A stretch of 60,669 bases of DNA, taken from contig JAFEBS010000068.1 of NCBI GenBank assembly GCA_018242525.1, positions 1-60,669 of the forward strand. The letters run 5' to 3'. The notes beneath the pieces were generated by a model. It saw nothing but the letters and a program-made list of their open reading frames with translations. It was not told where the DNA came from and did no database searches. Shown here in pieces: positions 26,624 to 35,726 of this stretch (position 1 is the stretch's first letter; each line of letters begins with the position of its first letter). This DNA comes from Planctomycetota bacterium (GTDB taxonomy: Bacteria; Planctomycetota; Planctomycetia; Planctomycetales; Planctomycetaceae). A program made the translations under genes and the position numbers.

Positions 26624-26977
26624 TCACTCGTCTTCCATTCGCTCCTCGTCTCGTGCTTGCGTCTGATCATTTTCTGAGACGCTTCTCAGATACCAGACAC
26701 GATTCCACTTTTCGTAAACCGGTCTCAAGGTATCGATTTCACCAGCAAATCGAGTGTCTCCGCGTTGTGCCAATCGCGCCGCGAGATCAAGAAACCTTCC
26801 AAGTTCAAAGACCATGAATTGCCCATCATCGCAGTTTGCGAAATGATCGGCGAATCGACGATCTGCAGACGTCAAAAAGGCTTCCCAAGCATTGCCATTG
26901 TCCATTTCGCAGAGCCTACTTTGGCTGTCATAGGCATTGCTTAGGAGATTCTCCGGGCTGATGTCGTAGTTTTGCAT
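26624..26977 (-). CDS. hypothetical phage early protein, 117 aa
   Basis: A helical, acidic protein (MQNYDISPENLLSNAYDSQ ... GRFLDLAARLAQRGDTRFAGE ... RDEERMEDE). GAAGGG lies 6 bases before ATG 26977; an ATG two codons earlier (26983) is also possible. No known domain. It belongs to the minus-strand early group with the integrase. Confidence 0.6.
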   Translation of the reverse strand: MQNYDISPENLLSNAYDSQSRLCEMDNGNAWEAFLTSADRRFADHFANCDDGQFMVFELGRFLDLAARLAQRGDTRFAGEIDTLRPVYEKWNRVWYLRSVSENDQTQARDEERMEDE

Positions 26978-27052
26978 TCTCATCCCTTCTGGTTGCAGGA
27001 AACCCCGCCAGCATCTGCCAACGGGGGCATTTGGCGATTGAAGCTACAAATG

Positions 27053-27628
27053 TCACCTGCGGTCATCAATCGCGGATTCGCCCAGCAACTCGCGCAGTGC
27101 GTCGCGGTCCCGATCGTCAGTCACCGTGCGGAGATTCACCCGGGCGACATCCAGCAGGCCGGCCGCATCCTTGAGCCAATCGGTCAACTGCTCGACCAGG
27201 TCATCGGTCAGGTCGACGTGAAGTGACATCGACAATTCGAACTTGGCGTGGCGCAATTCATCATTCGTGGACGGCCGATACTGCCCTGGGGCATCGTCCT
27301 GGATCCCGCAATCGACGTCGACATCGATCTCGAGACCGCCGGTGTGCTCCTCGATCGAGATTAGCAACGGCTCAAGATCCTCGCGAATCCCGGCCGCGAG
27401 TGGGTTGGGGACTACGTCGTCTCGCTGGGCCCGTGGAGCATCACCTGAGAACCGTCTCGCAAAAACCGCGGTAGGTGCCACGGTCGCCGTCGTTACGTCG
27501 ATGTCCTCGCCAGAGACTCGGGCGAGCGTGCCGGCGGCCCTGAAGGCTTCGCGCTCAGTGAGATACGTGGCGTCTCCGACGAACCAGACCTGAAGCGTGG
27601 GCGCAGACAGAGGGGCTGTGGACTGCAT
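27053..27628 (-). CDS. hypothetical phage early protein, 191 aa
   Basis: Starts MQSTAPLSAPTLQVWFVGDA after an AAAGGA site. It is an acidic alpha/beta protein with TYLTEREAFRAAGTLARVSG near the N-terminus, a strand-rich middle (GGLEIDVDVDCGIQDD) and an Asp/Leu-rich end (LTDDLVEQLTDWLKDAAGLL). No family recognised. It is the first gene of the leftward early group, so its promoter should lie in 27629-27996. Confidence 0.65.
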   Translation of the reverse strand: MQSTAPLSAPTLQVWFVGDATYLTEREAFRAAGTLARVSGEDIDVTTATVAPTAVFARRFSGDAPRAQRDDVVPNPLAAGIREDLEPLLISIEEHTGGLEIDVDVDCGIQDDAPGQYRPSTNDELRHAKFELSMSLHVDLTDDLVEQLTDWLKDAAGLLDVARVNLRTVTDDRDRDALRELLGESAIDDRR

Positions 27629-27996
27629 GTGAATCCTTTCTTTTTCCCCGGTGGGGAGAAAAGTAAGCCCGTCCCTACGCAACTGCCTCAAGGCAGCAGC
27701 GAGCCGCCCGCAGTCCTCACGGTTTCAGCCGAACCCAATGGGCGCGGCATCCTGTCACAGTTGGGCAGGGACGGACTTTCGCTTTCGCTGAGGTTTTGAG
27801 TTTTCGCTGTACACTTGCCAGCATTGGAGACCGCTGGCGGGCTTTTGAGTGACCGCATCATTGTCGACACGCCCGACTGTTGTCAACTCACCGGGGAACA
27901 CAACGCAGGATTCGCAATTGAATAACTGGTCAATTCACCGTCGCATCGCAAATATGGGTTTTGATCCGTTGTCAACATTCACTTCCCGGAAGCACC
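27629..27996. promoter_or_regulatory. divergent early control region
   Basis: About 370 bp between leftward and rightward early genes, AT-richer than the flanks. It contains two copies of GTTGTCAAC (27879-27887 and 27968-27976), a near-palindrome that could be an operator half-set. No RNA gene or hairpin that I can support. Confidence 0.35.
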
Positions 27997-28317
27997 ATGG
28001 CCAAATTCATCAGAATCATCCGCGAAAAAGAAATGAAGGAACTGCTGCTGAATGTTGATCACATCAGCAAGATTGAAGTTCAGTACGCGGTTAAGGGACA
28101 CGATCCGAACGACCGATCGGGCTATGTTGTCTCACTGAAGCAAGGTGCGGAGGATCCAAAATCAATTCGGATTTATCGATTTACGATCGCTGGTGAGGAA
28201 TACTTATTGGCTGGCGTGACTGGCGATCCGGTGGTTCGCGTGATTCAAGAGATCTACGAAAATGCCATCCGAACACCCGAACCACATGAACGTCCGACGC
28301 CAGGACAGGACATTTGA
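27997..28317 (+). CDS. hypothetical phage protein, 106 aa
   Basis: Starts MAKFIRIIREKEMKELLLNV after a GGAAG site and has alternating strand/charged patterns (SGYVVSLKQGAEDPKSIRIY, EEYLLAGVTGDPVVRVIQEI). It resembles a small single-domain alpha/beta fold, with no known motif. It is the first rightward early gene. Confidence 0.6.
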   Translation: MAKFIRIIREKEMKELLLNVDHISKIEVQYAVKGHDPNDRSGYVVSLKQGAEDPKSIRIYRFTIAGEEYLLAGVTGDPVVRVIQEIYENAIRTPEPHERPTPGQDI

Positions 28318-28348
28318 GCCGTTCACAACGCCAAACACGGAGTTCGCA

Positions 28349-28543
28349 ATGACGCGACCAATTCACATCATTCGAGGCGGCGCGGCACTTATTCGGGCAG
28401 TCATTCGAATGGAAGAGGAAGAACGTCGAAAGCAAAAGGACGGCGGATCGGCTGCCGATGCGTCCTCGGTCAAGGAATGTGCGGATCCCGCGACCACGCA
28501 AACGAACGATGAACCGCCGGGCCACACACGGACGCGTCAGTGA
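28349..28543 (+). CDS. small hypothetical phage protein, 64 aa
   Basis: Starts MTRPIHIIRGGAALIRAVIR after an ACGGAG site, with a basic/charged helix MEEEERRKQKDGG and an unstructured tail. It follows the previous gene by 31 bp on the same strand. No family recognised. Confidence 0.45.
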   Translation: MTRPIHIIRGGAALIRAVIRMEEEERRKQKDGGSAADASSVKECADPATTQTNDEPPGHTRTRQ

Positions 28544-28576
28544 ATGGCGCCGCGCCGACGAAACACGACCGCACGA

Positions 28577-28828
28577 TCATGGCCTGGGGGAGGCTTCCAT
28601 TTCCTGTCGATGCATCTCAAGGTAGGCAGTTGCACTCTCCGTCGAATCGAACTCAACTGCGCCGATAGCCTGCCATCTCCAGCCGTGCTCCGTCCAGATG
28701 TGCGTCGGCGCTACGAACGGCTCGCTCTGATCAAGGTTGCCGGTAATTGATCGATTTGGCCGAGCAGTCCAACCTGTTGCGAGCACATACTTACCAATAC
28801 TGTCCGCCATGCATGGCTTGATAATCAT
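28577..28828 (-). CDS. hypothetical phage protein, 83 aa
   Basis: Encodes MIIKPCMADSIGKYVLATGW ... IWTEHGWRWQAIGAVEFDST ... LEMHRQEMEASP, a small aromatic-rich alpha/beta protein of unknown family. A GTG at 28846 directly after the upstream stop is an alternative start. It is convergent with the 64-aa gene. Confidence 0.5.
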   Translation of the reverse strand: MIIKPCMADSIGKYVLATGWTARPNRSITGNLDQSEPFVAPTHIWTEHGWRWQAIGAVEFDSTESATAYLEMHRQEMEASPRP

Positions 28829-28846
28829 TGTGGATCTCGTTTTCAC

Positions 28847-29086
28847 TTAGAGAATTGAAGACGCTGACAATTCGCCAACTCCTGTAAACGAAACAATCCC
28901 AGCATATCGCTGGGGCAGCTCAGTTTCGATCCTAATCTCGCTGCCGCAGCAGCAGCCCCGACTGACGCAATCACCGATCTGGCAATCTGTGAGGGCTATG
29001 TGGGCTATGCGCAGTTGTCGCGGATTTATTTTCTGAATTCGACCTCGAAAAATGCGCGAACTGAGAATTTCCAGTTGATCAACCAT
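28847..29086 (-). CDS. possible small phage protein, 79 aa
   Basis: MVDQLEILSSRIFRGRIQKI ... HIALTDCQIGDCVSRGCCCG. Three consecutive Cys plus two more suggest a metal site. The stop is adjacent to the possible GTG start of the next gene, so the two could be an operon. No ribosome site is visible, hence low confidence. The 81 bp between its start and 29168 would be a divergent promoter. Confidence 0.35.
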   Translation of the reverse strand: MVDQLEILSSRIFRGRIQKINPRQLRIAHIALTDCQIGDCVSRGCCCGSEIRIETELPQRYAGIVSFTGVGELSASSIL

Positions 29087-29167
29087 CTGGAGTGTGTTTT
29101 AAGGCTCCGGACGTCCACGGAAACTATCATGGCGTTATGAACACAACACGCGACGCACGGAGGGGAC

Positions 29168-29656
29168 ATGACGGAGCAGAAGGACATCGCGAAGCCAGAG
29201 CACTGGAACACTTTGACGGAGGTCAGCCGAATCACAGGCATCGGCCGGAGCTTCTTATATTTGGAAATGGCGGCAGGGCGATTACGTTCAAAGAAGATTG
29301 GATCAGCCCGTCGGATCTCCGATTCTGATCTCGTTGCGTGGCAGGAATCGTTTGATTCCGAGGGCCGGAAAATGGCCCAGCCTGAATCTGCCGCGGAGAT
29401 CCATGATCCAGCCGCGGCCCGGCCAAAATGTGCTAGCGATGACAGGGCTGACAGCGACGAAAGCGACGAGCAGTTCACTCCGGAATCGGCGGCGCCAATT
29501 CTCGGGGTCGCGGGCGCGTCGTCGGTGCATCGGCTAATTCGCCAAGGCCACCTGCGTGCCGTGCGAATGAAAGACGGTGGCCCATGGACCATTTCCCGGC
29601 GCGCAATTGATGACTGTCTTCGGTCCGGCCGGGTTCGGCGGCCGCGAAAGAGTTGA
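29168..29656 (+). CDS. tandem excisionase-type helix-turn-helix protein
   Basis: This 162-aa protein has a strong GGAGGGG site. It carries two winged-helix modules of the MerR/excisionase type: residues 12-58 (HWNTLTEVSRITGIGRSFLY with KIGSARRISDSDLVAW) and residues 104-155 (FTPESAAPILGVAGASSVHR with GPWTISRRAIDDCL). An acidic linker separates them. It may be the excisionase or the early regulator. It is first in the rightward replication operon. Confidence 0.72.
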   Translation: MTEQKDIAKPEHWNTLTEVSRITGIGRSFLYLEMAAGRLRSKKIGSARRISDSDLVAWQESFDSEGRKMAQPESAAEIHDPAAARPKCASDDRADSDESDEQFTPESAAPILGVAGASSVHRLIRQGHLRAVRMKDGGPWTISRRAIDDCLRSGRVRRPRKS

Positions 29657-29789
29657 CTGTGTCCCCGCTGCGAAAGCGTGCCGCAGCGGGTCGTCGGCTG
29701 CGGCGGGGCGATCTTGCAAGGCGAGAGACGAGATCGCCCGCCGCGCGGGAACAAACTTCGGCCCCAGGTCGATATCATGGAGGATGCTC

Positions 29790-30056
29790 ATGGGACGTGA
29801 TCCCGGGCGTGACGACCCGTCATGCAATCTCGCCACTCGCTGTTTTTCCGATATTGTCCGAACCCTGGATCTGTTCTCACGCGCCGGATCTGCCTGTCCT
29901 GCCTGCCGCAGTGAATCCACTCACCTGGAGCATGGTGATCGTCACCAGTGCGACCGATGCGGCTGGCGTTTCATCCTGCAGGCCGATGGCACGGTCCGCG
30001 ATTTCATCAGCGTGGCCACCGCTGGACGCAAGCAACGAAAGCGGGGTGCCAGATGA
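29790..30056 (+). CDS. zinc-ribbon protein, 88 aa
   Basis: A GGAGG site lies 6 bases before ATG 29790. The C-terminal half carries a two-pair zinc ribbon (CPACRSESTHLEHGDRHQC followed by DRCGWRF), with C-x2-C twice. The stop overlaps the primase-helicase start (ATGA), so the two are translationally coupled. It may be a nucleic acid-binding partner of the replication protein. Confidence 0.65.
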   Translation: MGRDPGRDDPSCNLATRCFSDIVRTLDLFSRAGSACPACRSESTHLEHGDRHQCDRCGWRFILQADGTVRDFISVATAGRKQRKRGAR

Positions 30057-32212
30057 CCGATCTGATCGACCTGAAACGGGCAGCGGTTGGTCGCTGGGGC
30101 GCGATTCTGGAGCAATTCGGGTTTGAGTCCAGCCACCTGACCGGACAGCATGGTCCCTGTCCAGTCTGCGGAGGGTCCGACCGATTCCGGGTGTTGGATG
30201 ACTTCAACGAAACCGGGGCGGTGTTCTGCAACCAATGTTTCCACAAGGGCAACGGCGATGGTTTGGCGGCAATTGCGTGGCGGAATGGCTGGACCTTTCC
30301 CCAGACGCTGCAGTCCGTGGCTGAATACCTGCGGATGGGTACGATCACCAGCTATACCAACGGGCATTCTCGCGGGCAATCGGTTTTCCCAGCCAAACAG
30401 AATCCCCCCCAGGAAAAGCCCCCAGCGAATCTGTACACAACTGCGTCCGATGCCATCGCCAGTATCAACGCCGGCTCACTGGTCGCGACGTTCGATTATC
30501 TGGATCCGATGGGCAACCATTATGCGACCGTCTGCCGGTTCGAGCCCAAGACGTTTCGGCCGGTTGGCAAGTTCGCTGGCGGATGGGGCGTCAAAGCGCC
30601 GGAAAATCGGTTTCCGTACCATGCGGACACGGTCGATCCGGCAACTGTCGTTTACGTGACTGAGGGCGAAGGGGTTGCAGATACGCTCCAACAACTGGGA
30701 CTCCACGCAACCACATCCATGGGAGGGGCCCAGGCTGGCGACAAAACAGACTGGTCGATTCTGGCGGGCAAGCAGGTAATTATCCTGCCGGACAATGATG
30801 ATCCGGGCCGGAAGTATGCCGAGGCATTGTCGCAGCAACTGATTGCGATTGGTTGCCGCGTAAAGATTGTCACGCTCCCGAATCTCCCACCGAAGGGTGA
30901 CGCGGTTCAATGGCTCGATTCCTTCGGCGAAGCCGCGGAACCATCTGACATCGTCGCGGAACTGGACCGACTGGCCGCAGGGACACCGGAGCAAGGGGCC
31001 GCATCAACTGGTCTGTTGATGCGGACGGCTGGCGATCTGGTTCGTAGTTTCCCATCGTTGCGTCCGGCAATCGTTGAGGGCCTGCTCCGGCTCGGCGAAA
31101 CCATGAACATCATCGCCGCGAGCAAATTCGGTAAGTCTTGGTTGATGCTGCTACTGGCATTCTGTGTTGCGTGTGGTCCCCGGAAGTGGCTCGGCAAGTT
31201 CTGGACGACTCGCGGCAAGGTGTTGTACGTCGACAACGAATTGCATGCTGAGACGTTGGCACATCGCCTGCCGTTGGTGGCCGAATCCTTGGGACTCCAA
31301 CCTGCAGACTGGGCGGAGAATCTCGTGGTGATCAATCTCCGCGGCGAATTGATCGACCTGAAAGCATTGTCGGCCGGTCTGTCAACACTTCGGCCGGGTG
31401 AGTTCTCGTTGATCATTTTGGATGCGTGGTATCGATTCCAACCGGTTGGCACCGACGAAAACAGCAACGCCGATGTGATGGCACTGTACAACCTCCTGGA
31501 CAACCTTGCGGCACGGATCGGCAGCGCTTTCGTCTGCGTCCATCATTCGTCCAAGGGCGACCAGTCCGGCAAAGCGGTCACAGATGTCGGTTCCGGCGCA
31601 GGATCACAATCCCGCGCGGCTGATTGTCACCTCGTAATGAGATCGCACCAAGAGGATAACGCAGTGGTGATCGATGCTAAAGTCCGATCTTGGAAGCCAT
31701 TGCAACCGTTTTGTGCAAGGTGGAATTTCCCCGCATGGACGTTAGCAGAGGACCTGGACCCGGCAGACATCCGAAAGCCGAACTCGAAAAAGAAATCCTC
31801 AGAACCGGCTGATGACGTCGACGCGAGTCCGTTTTCCAAAGAACACGCAACTCGTCTCAAGGTGCTCGAAGCCTATGAGGTGAAGCCGGACGGGGAATCG
31901 GAAAGCCGGATTGCAGCAGATGCCGGAATGAATACCCGGACGTTTGCCCCGATCCAGTCGAGCCTGCTGCGGGACAATTTGATCACTGGTTGCCAGGTCA
32001 AAAAATCCCGTGGGAGTTGGCCAGGATTCAAGATTACGAACGCCGGAATTGAAACACTCCGACAACTCCGACAACTCCGACAAACTGCGGAAACTGTCGG
32101 AGCGTCGGACTGTCAGATACTCACTCCGACAGACGCCCCCCTGAAAGGGGGCGTCGGTAGTCGGAGTGTTACTGACGACTGGGATAGTCCGACAGTTCGG
32201 AGGCCAGCATGA
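30053..32212 (+). CDS. phage primase-helicase (zinc finger, Toprim, RecA-like ATPase)
   Basis: This 719-aa protein has an N-terminal zinc-binding domain (residues about 30-70, HGPCPVCGGSDRFRV and FCNQCFHKGNGDG), a Toprim domain (about 170-290, YVTEGEGVADTL and ILPDNDDPGRKYAEAL) and a RepA/DnaB-like ATPase (about 330-570). The ATPase has Walker A IIAASKFGKSWLM, Walker B LIILDAWYRF and a sensor-like VCVHHSSKGD. A winged-helix tail ends the protein. It should unwind the fork and prime phage DNA. The C-terminal stretch contains a short LRQ repeat coded by a ccgacaact triplication. It starts with ATGA overlap. Confidence 0.9.
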   Translation: MTDLIDLKRAAVGRWGAILEQFGFESSHLTGQHGPCPVCGGSDRFRVLDDFNETGAVFCNQCFHKGNGDGLAAIAWRNGWTFPQTLQSVAEYLRMGTITSYTNGHSRGQSVFPAKQNPPQEKPPANLYTTASDAIASINAGSLVATFDYLDPMGNHYATVCRFEPKTFRPVGKFAGGWGVKAPENRFPYHADTVDPATVVYVTEGEGVADTLQQLGLHATTSMGGAQAGDKTDWSILAGKQVIILPDNDDPGRKYAEALSQQLIAIGCRVKIVTLPNLPPKGDAVQWLDSFGEAAEPSDIVAELDRLAAGTPEQGAASTGLLMRTAGDLVRSFPSLRPAIVEGLLRLGETMNIIAASKFGKSWLMLLLAFCVACGPRKWLGKFWTTRGKVLYVDNELHAETLAHRLPLVAESLGLQPADWAENLVVINLRGELIDLKALSAGLSTLRPGEFSLIILDAWYRFQPVGTDENSNADVMALYNLLDNLAARIGSAFVCVHHSSKGDQSGKAVTDVGSGAGSQSRAADCHLVMRSHQEDNAVVIDAKVRSWKPLQPFCARWNFPAWTLAEDLDPADIRKPNSKKKSSEPADDVDASPFSKEHATRLKVLEAYEVKPDGESESRIAADAGMNTRTFAPIQSSLLRDNLITGCQVKKSRGSWPGFKITNAGIETLRQLRQLRQTAETVGASDCQILTPTDAPLKGGVGSRSVTDDWDSPTVRRPA

Positions 32213-32421
32213 CCCGCGAGCGATTCACAATCACCATTGAGTCAGTCCCAGGGCGGGACACTCCAGCCATCATCCGTTTGCGGGGAGCGCTCAAGTGTTT
32301 GCTGCGGGCGTTTGGCTTGAGGTGCGTCGGGCTGTCACAACCACGCGAACCAGGCATTATCCCGAGTTCGGATGAGACGACACCAGGGCACGAGCGCAGC
32401 AGGAGGGACGGACGATGCTGA
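32209..32421 (+). CDS. small phage protein, 70 aa
   Basis: ATGA overlap with the primase-helicase stop. Sequence MTRERFTITIESVPGRDTPA with IRLRGALKCLLRAFGLRCVG looks like a compact basic fold often found beside phage replication genes, but I cannot name it. It overlaps the next start by 7 bp. Confidence 0.55.
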   Translation: MTRERFTITIESVPGRDTPAIIRLRGALKCLLRAFGLRCVGLSQPREPGIIPSSDETTPGHERSRRDGRC

Positions 32422-32732
32422 CACGGGAGACGAGACCGACGATTCATGACGTCATTCGATCGCAGGCTGCCGTTGACGATCGGCTTGATGGCCGGGACCT
32501 GGAGCAGATCGTCGCAAATCTTCTGCGGACAATGACATACCGCGAGCGAACAACGCTGGAGCTTCGCTTCGGCATCGGCGATGGGCTCGAGTACACGCGT
32601 GCGGAGTGCGGCAGGATCTTCGGTGTTTCGGCCGCGCGAATTCGGCAGATCGAAAACAAAGCACTGCGCAAGTTGCGGCATTGGGCCCGCGGTCGCCACC
32701 TCGCGCGGTTCGTCCCTGTCGACCGACCGTAA
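32415..32732 (+). CDS. sigma-70 region 4-like protein
   Basis: This 105-aa protein has a strong AGGAGG site. It consists almost only of a region 4 HTH: TMTYRERTTLELRFGIGDGL, then ECGRIFGVSAARIRQIENKALRKLRHWA. There is no region 2 or 3. This is the design of phage late-gene activators or sigma appropriators rather than a full sigma factor. Lying directly before terminase and the late genes, it probably switches on late transcription. Confidence 0.75.
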   Translation: MLTRETRPTIHDVIRSQAAVDDRLDGRDLEQIVANLLRTMTYRERTTLELRFGIGDGLEYTRAECGRIFGVSAARIRQIENKALRKLRHWARGRHLARFVPVDRP

Positions 32733-32862
32733 GGACTTACGTCGATTCATGACTCACAGAGAATCGTTGTAGGTTCTTTTTTGGCATGTGGTTACGACAC
32801 CGCATGCTACGCAGTTCGGAATTGTGAGTGACTGACCCACCCCATTTTTGATGCGAGTTGGG

Positions 32863-34992
32863 ATGCCAACCAAAGAGTATTTCGAGAGAAAACGCGAGCG
32901 CACCCGGCAGCACAGCCGCGCTGCAGCCAAGCGTGCGGCGGACATTGGTTCGCTCCACGCCGTCGTTCATCCGCGGCGGCGGCATTTGTGCCAGCGCGAT
33001 TTGGGTTTATTTTTGGCGGTATACTACCCTCAGTCCACGGGACTCGGTCCGTTCAGCGTTTCTCACTACGCCGTGATCGATTCCCTCGAGAGCTGTATTC
33101 TGCGAGGAGGATGGTACGCCAATGCGATTTTCCGCGAAGCCGCAAAGACCTCGATCGCCGAGGGCGCGGCGCAGTGGGCGATCCTCTACGGTCACCGACG
33201 GTTCGGGGTTCTGTTCGGTGCCGACTCTGCGGCGGCCGAAGAGATCTTGGATTCGATAAGGATGGACGTTTGTGAAAACGACTTGCTATTCGAGGATTTT
33301 CCCGAAGCGTGCGTGGCATTCCGGCATCTGGAGGGGCGACACCAACGCTGCAAATCCCAGGAGTTCGAGGGCCAGTTGACCCACATCGCCTGTGACGGGG
33401 AGCACATCGTTCTGCCGTCGATTCGGTTGTCGACCGAGCAGGCCAGCGACCTTGGGATCCCGATCGACGACCGAGGTTACACGCGTTGCAGCGGTGGCAT
33501 CATTTCCGCCCAAGGGTTGCTGTCGGCCGCGCGCGGGCTTAAGCACAAGCGACCGGACGGCACCCAGCAGCGCCCGGATTTCGCCATCATCGATGATCCC
33601 GAGACCGATCGTTCCGCAGACTCGCCCGCCGAAATCGGGAAGCGGCTCAAGACGATCCGCAAGGCCATCATCCCCCTGGCGGGACAGCGGAAAAAGCTCG
33701 CGCTCATCGTCAACGGTACGACGATCACCGATGGCGGTGTGATGGTCCAATTGCTCGACCCTAAGATCTCCCCGGGCTGGCAAGGACGCCGGATTCCGAT
33801 GTTGCTCACTCGCGCGACAAACGAGGAACTTTGGACCGAGCAGTACGGCAGCCTTTTGATGACATGGGACCGTGAGGGTGGCGATGCCGCCCAGGCCGCA
33901 GCCCGGCAACGTGCGCTTGAGTTCTACCTGGCCAATCGCGACGAAATGGATGAGGGAGCAGAGGCCACCTGGCATACCTGCTTTTCGGCGGACCAGTCCG
34001 AGGTATCGGCGATTCAGCACGCCTACAACGTGATGTTGGAGCAGGGTGAGGACGTGTTCGATTCGGAGTGCCAGCAGGCACCGAAGCGTGTCGGCGCGAG
34101 CGATGACGCATTGCAGTTGAGCGCAATCATTTCCAAGGCCACAGGACTTCCCCGGCGTACAGTTCCGCTGTGGGCCAATTCGGTCACGGTCTTTACGGAC
34201 GTCCAGGACGATGCGCTCTTCTGGTTGGCACTCGCATCTGGCGAGGGCTTCAAGACACATGTGCTGGATTACGGCATCTTCCCGGAGCAGCACAGCGGAT
34301 CGCTGGCCTACGGCGGCGTCAAGATTCGACTGCGTGATCTCTACCCGGGCAATATGGAAGCCGCGTTGCAGGCAGGCCTGGACGATCTGATCCCGCGACT
34401 CAAAGAAACTCCGTGGATCCGCGAGGAGGATCACGTTCAGTTAATGCCGACATTCGTGGCCGCGGATTCGTCAGACAACAGCACGATCGTTTACGGTGCT
34501 GTCCGCCGAGCCAAATGCATCCCGACCAAGGGCCGATATGTCGGCGCGAAATCAGTACCGTGGGAGGAATTTCCCAAGCGTGAGGGCGAGGAGATTTCCC
34601 GCGAATATCACTGGTTGATGGCCACCACCCGGGGCAGCGGAGAGTTGCGTGTTTTGTCGTACGATACCAACTGGTGGAAGACCTTCGTGACGCGTCGACT
34701 TCGCACGGCCGCGGGGGACGCCGGGAGTCTGACGTTTTTCGGCAAGCCCAGTGAACACGTTCAGTTGGCAGAGCACATCCTGGCCGAATATGGGGTCGAG
34801 GTCGCCGTCAAGACGCGCAAGGTGGAAGAGTGGTCGATGCGCCCCGGGCAGAAAGAGAACCACCTGTGGGACTGCCTCGTGGGGGCTCACGTCCTAGCGG
34901 CCAAGGCCGGGGCAACACTGCGCGGACTTGAGACGACAAAACGACCGAGACGACCAGCCCGCCAAGGACCGATCGAAGCAACGTACCTTTGA
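32863..34992 (+). CDS. terminase large subunit
   Basis: This protein of about 709 aa has an ATPase half with adenine/Walker A region FREAAKTSIAEGAAQWAILY and Walker B FAIIDDPETDRS. The nuclease half has first Asp in VTVFTDVQDDALFWL and later acidic patches LRVLSYDTNWW and ENHLWDCLVGAHVLA. This is the lambda gpA/GpA-like branch. Starts at 32851 or 32863 are both possible; neither has a strong ribosome site. No small terminase is recognised just upstream, where the sigma-like gene sits. Confidence 0.9.
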   Translation: MPTKEYFERKRERTRQHSRAAAKRAADIGSLHAVVHPRRRHLCQRDLGLFLAVYYPQSTGLGPFSVSHYAVIDSLESCILRGGWYANAIFREAAKTSIAEGAAQWAILYGHRRFGVLFGADSAAAEEILDSIRMDVCENDLLFEDFPEACVAFRHLEGRHQRCKSQEFEGQLTHIACDGEHIVLPSIRLSTEQASDLGIPIDDRGYTRCSGGIISAQGLLSAARGLKHKRPDGTQQRPDFAIIDDPETDRSADSPAEIGKRLKTIRKAIIPLAGQRKKLALIVNGTTITDGGVMVQLLDPKISPGWQGRRIPMLLTRATNEELWTEQYGSLLMTWDREGGDAAQAAARQRALEFYLANRDEMDEGAEATWHTCFSADQSEVSAIQHAYNVMLEQGEDVFDSECQQAPKRVGASDDALQLSAIISKATGLPRRTVPLWANSVTVFTDVQDDALFWLALASGEGFKTHVLDYGIFPEQHSGSLAYGGVKIRLRDLYPGNMEAALQAGLDDLIPRLKETPWIREEDHVQLMPTFVAADSSDNSTIVYGAVRRAKCIPTKGRYVGAKSVPWEEFPKREGEEISREYHWLMATTRGSGELRVLSYDTNWWKTFVTRRLRTAAGDAGSLTFFGKPSEHVQLAEHILAEYGVEVAVKTRKVEEWSMRPGQKENHLWDCLVGAHVLAAKAGATLRGLETTKRPRRPARQGPIEATYL

Positions 34993-35007
34993 CGATGGAG
35001 CATGCAG

Positions 35008-35286
35008 ATGGCGAATTACCGCAAAAAGATCGACGAAACAGCCACCGAACCCAAAGGCCCAGGCCGACCGGCAAATGCCGAAAACCGGGAGTACGACATC
35101 GTGCCAGCGGAACTCACCAGATGTCTCAAGTGCGGATCAACAGACCGCACCCCGTACCAGGGGAGCCCCGATGTTCTGCGTCAGCCCGGTTCCGACGTCA
35201 CGGTGGTAACCACATGGCGGCGCTGCCAATGCCGACAGTGCGGCCAATGGCGGAAAGATAAGTACCAACAAACCGAGACCACCTGA
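35008..35286 (+). CDS. zinc-ribbon phage protein, 92 aa
   Basis: GGAG at 34997-35000 fits ATG 35008 best. The basic N-terminus MANYRKKIDETATEPKGPGR leads into a zinc ribbon (RCLKCGSTDRTPYQGSP ... RRCQCRQCGQWRKDKY) with two CxxC pairs. Similar ribbons accompany terminases in related phages. The role is unknown. Confidence 0.65.
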   Translation: MANYRKKIDETATEPKGPGRPANAENREYDIVPAELTRCLKCGSTDRTPYQGSPDVLRQPGSDVTVVTTWRRCQCRQCGQWRKDKYQQTETT

Positions 35287-35303
35287 TGGCAAGCCGCTTT
35301 TTG

Positions 35304-35726
35304 TCAAGAATGGTCATAGAGGGAGAACTTGCAATCGAGCCATACAACAGCGAAAGTGCGATCCTCGCGATAGCCCACCATTGGTTTCATCCCGCAAAAA
35401 CGCAATGCCAGAATCGGGACATCTTCGGTAATATGTGACGGGATACCGTCCCTAATGCTGCTTCGGTCAATTATCTCACAGCCTTGACCATGTCGCGGGG
35501 CGGACCGAATTTGCGCCCAAGTCAGTTGACTCATCTCCCGCAGCTTGTTGGCCAGAGCCGCCTTTTCATCATTATCGCAGTCCGAAATGCAATAGCCGTG
35601 TCGGAGGTGTTCAAACGAAAAAAGCGGCTTCAGATTCTGGCTTGATCCTGAGCTGCTGTCTTGGGGTTGCGTAATATGCTTTCCGCCAGAGGCTGGTTGG
35701 TTTCTAAGTCGTTTCTTCCCCATCAT
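35304..35726 (-). CDS. putative toxin partner of the DUF4065 protein
   Basis: This protein of about 140 aa starts MMGKKRLRNQPASG and ends FCGMKPMVGYREDRTFAVVW plus LDCKFSLYDHS. It is encoded directly downstream of, and overlapping by about 20 bp, the DUF4065 gene, the standard PanA-PanT order. The C-terminal module resembles small single-domain proteins often paired with DUF4065, but I cannot name the toxin fold or its target. It is opposite in strand to the phage late genes. Confidence 0.55.
   Translation of the reverse strand: MMGKKRLRNQPASGGKHITQPQDSSSGSSQNLKPLFSFEHLRHGYCISDCDNDEKAALANKLREMSQLTWAQIRSAPRHGQGCEIIDRSSIRDGIPSHITEDVPILALRFCGMKPMVGYREDRTFAVVWLDCKFSLYDHS

Noticed and set aside
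27879..27976. GTTGTCAAC pair as proven operators
   Set aside because: Only two short copies, not exact palindromes; mentioned only as a possibility in the control region.
29653..30126. 157-aa frame overlapping the zinc-ribbon gene
   Set aside because: No domain; the competing frame has two CxxC pairs, a ribosome site and coupling to the helicase start.
32059..32091. LRQLRQLRQ repeat as a separate feature
   Set aside because: A short slippage of ccgacaact inside the primase-helicase tail, too small to interpret.
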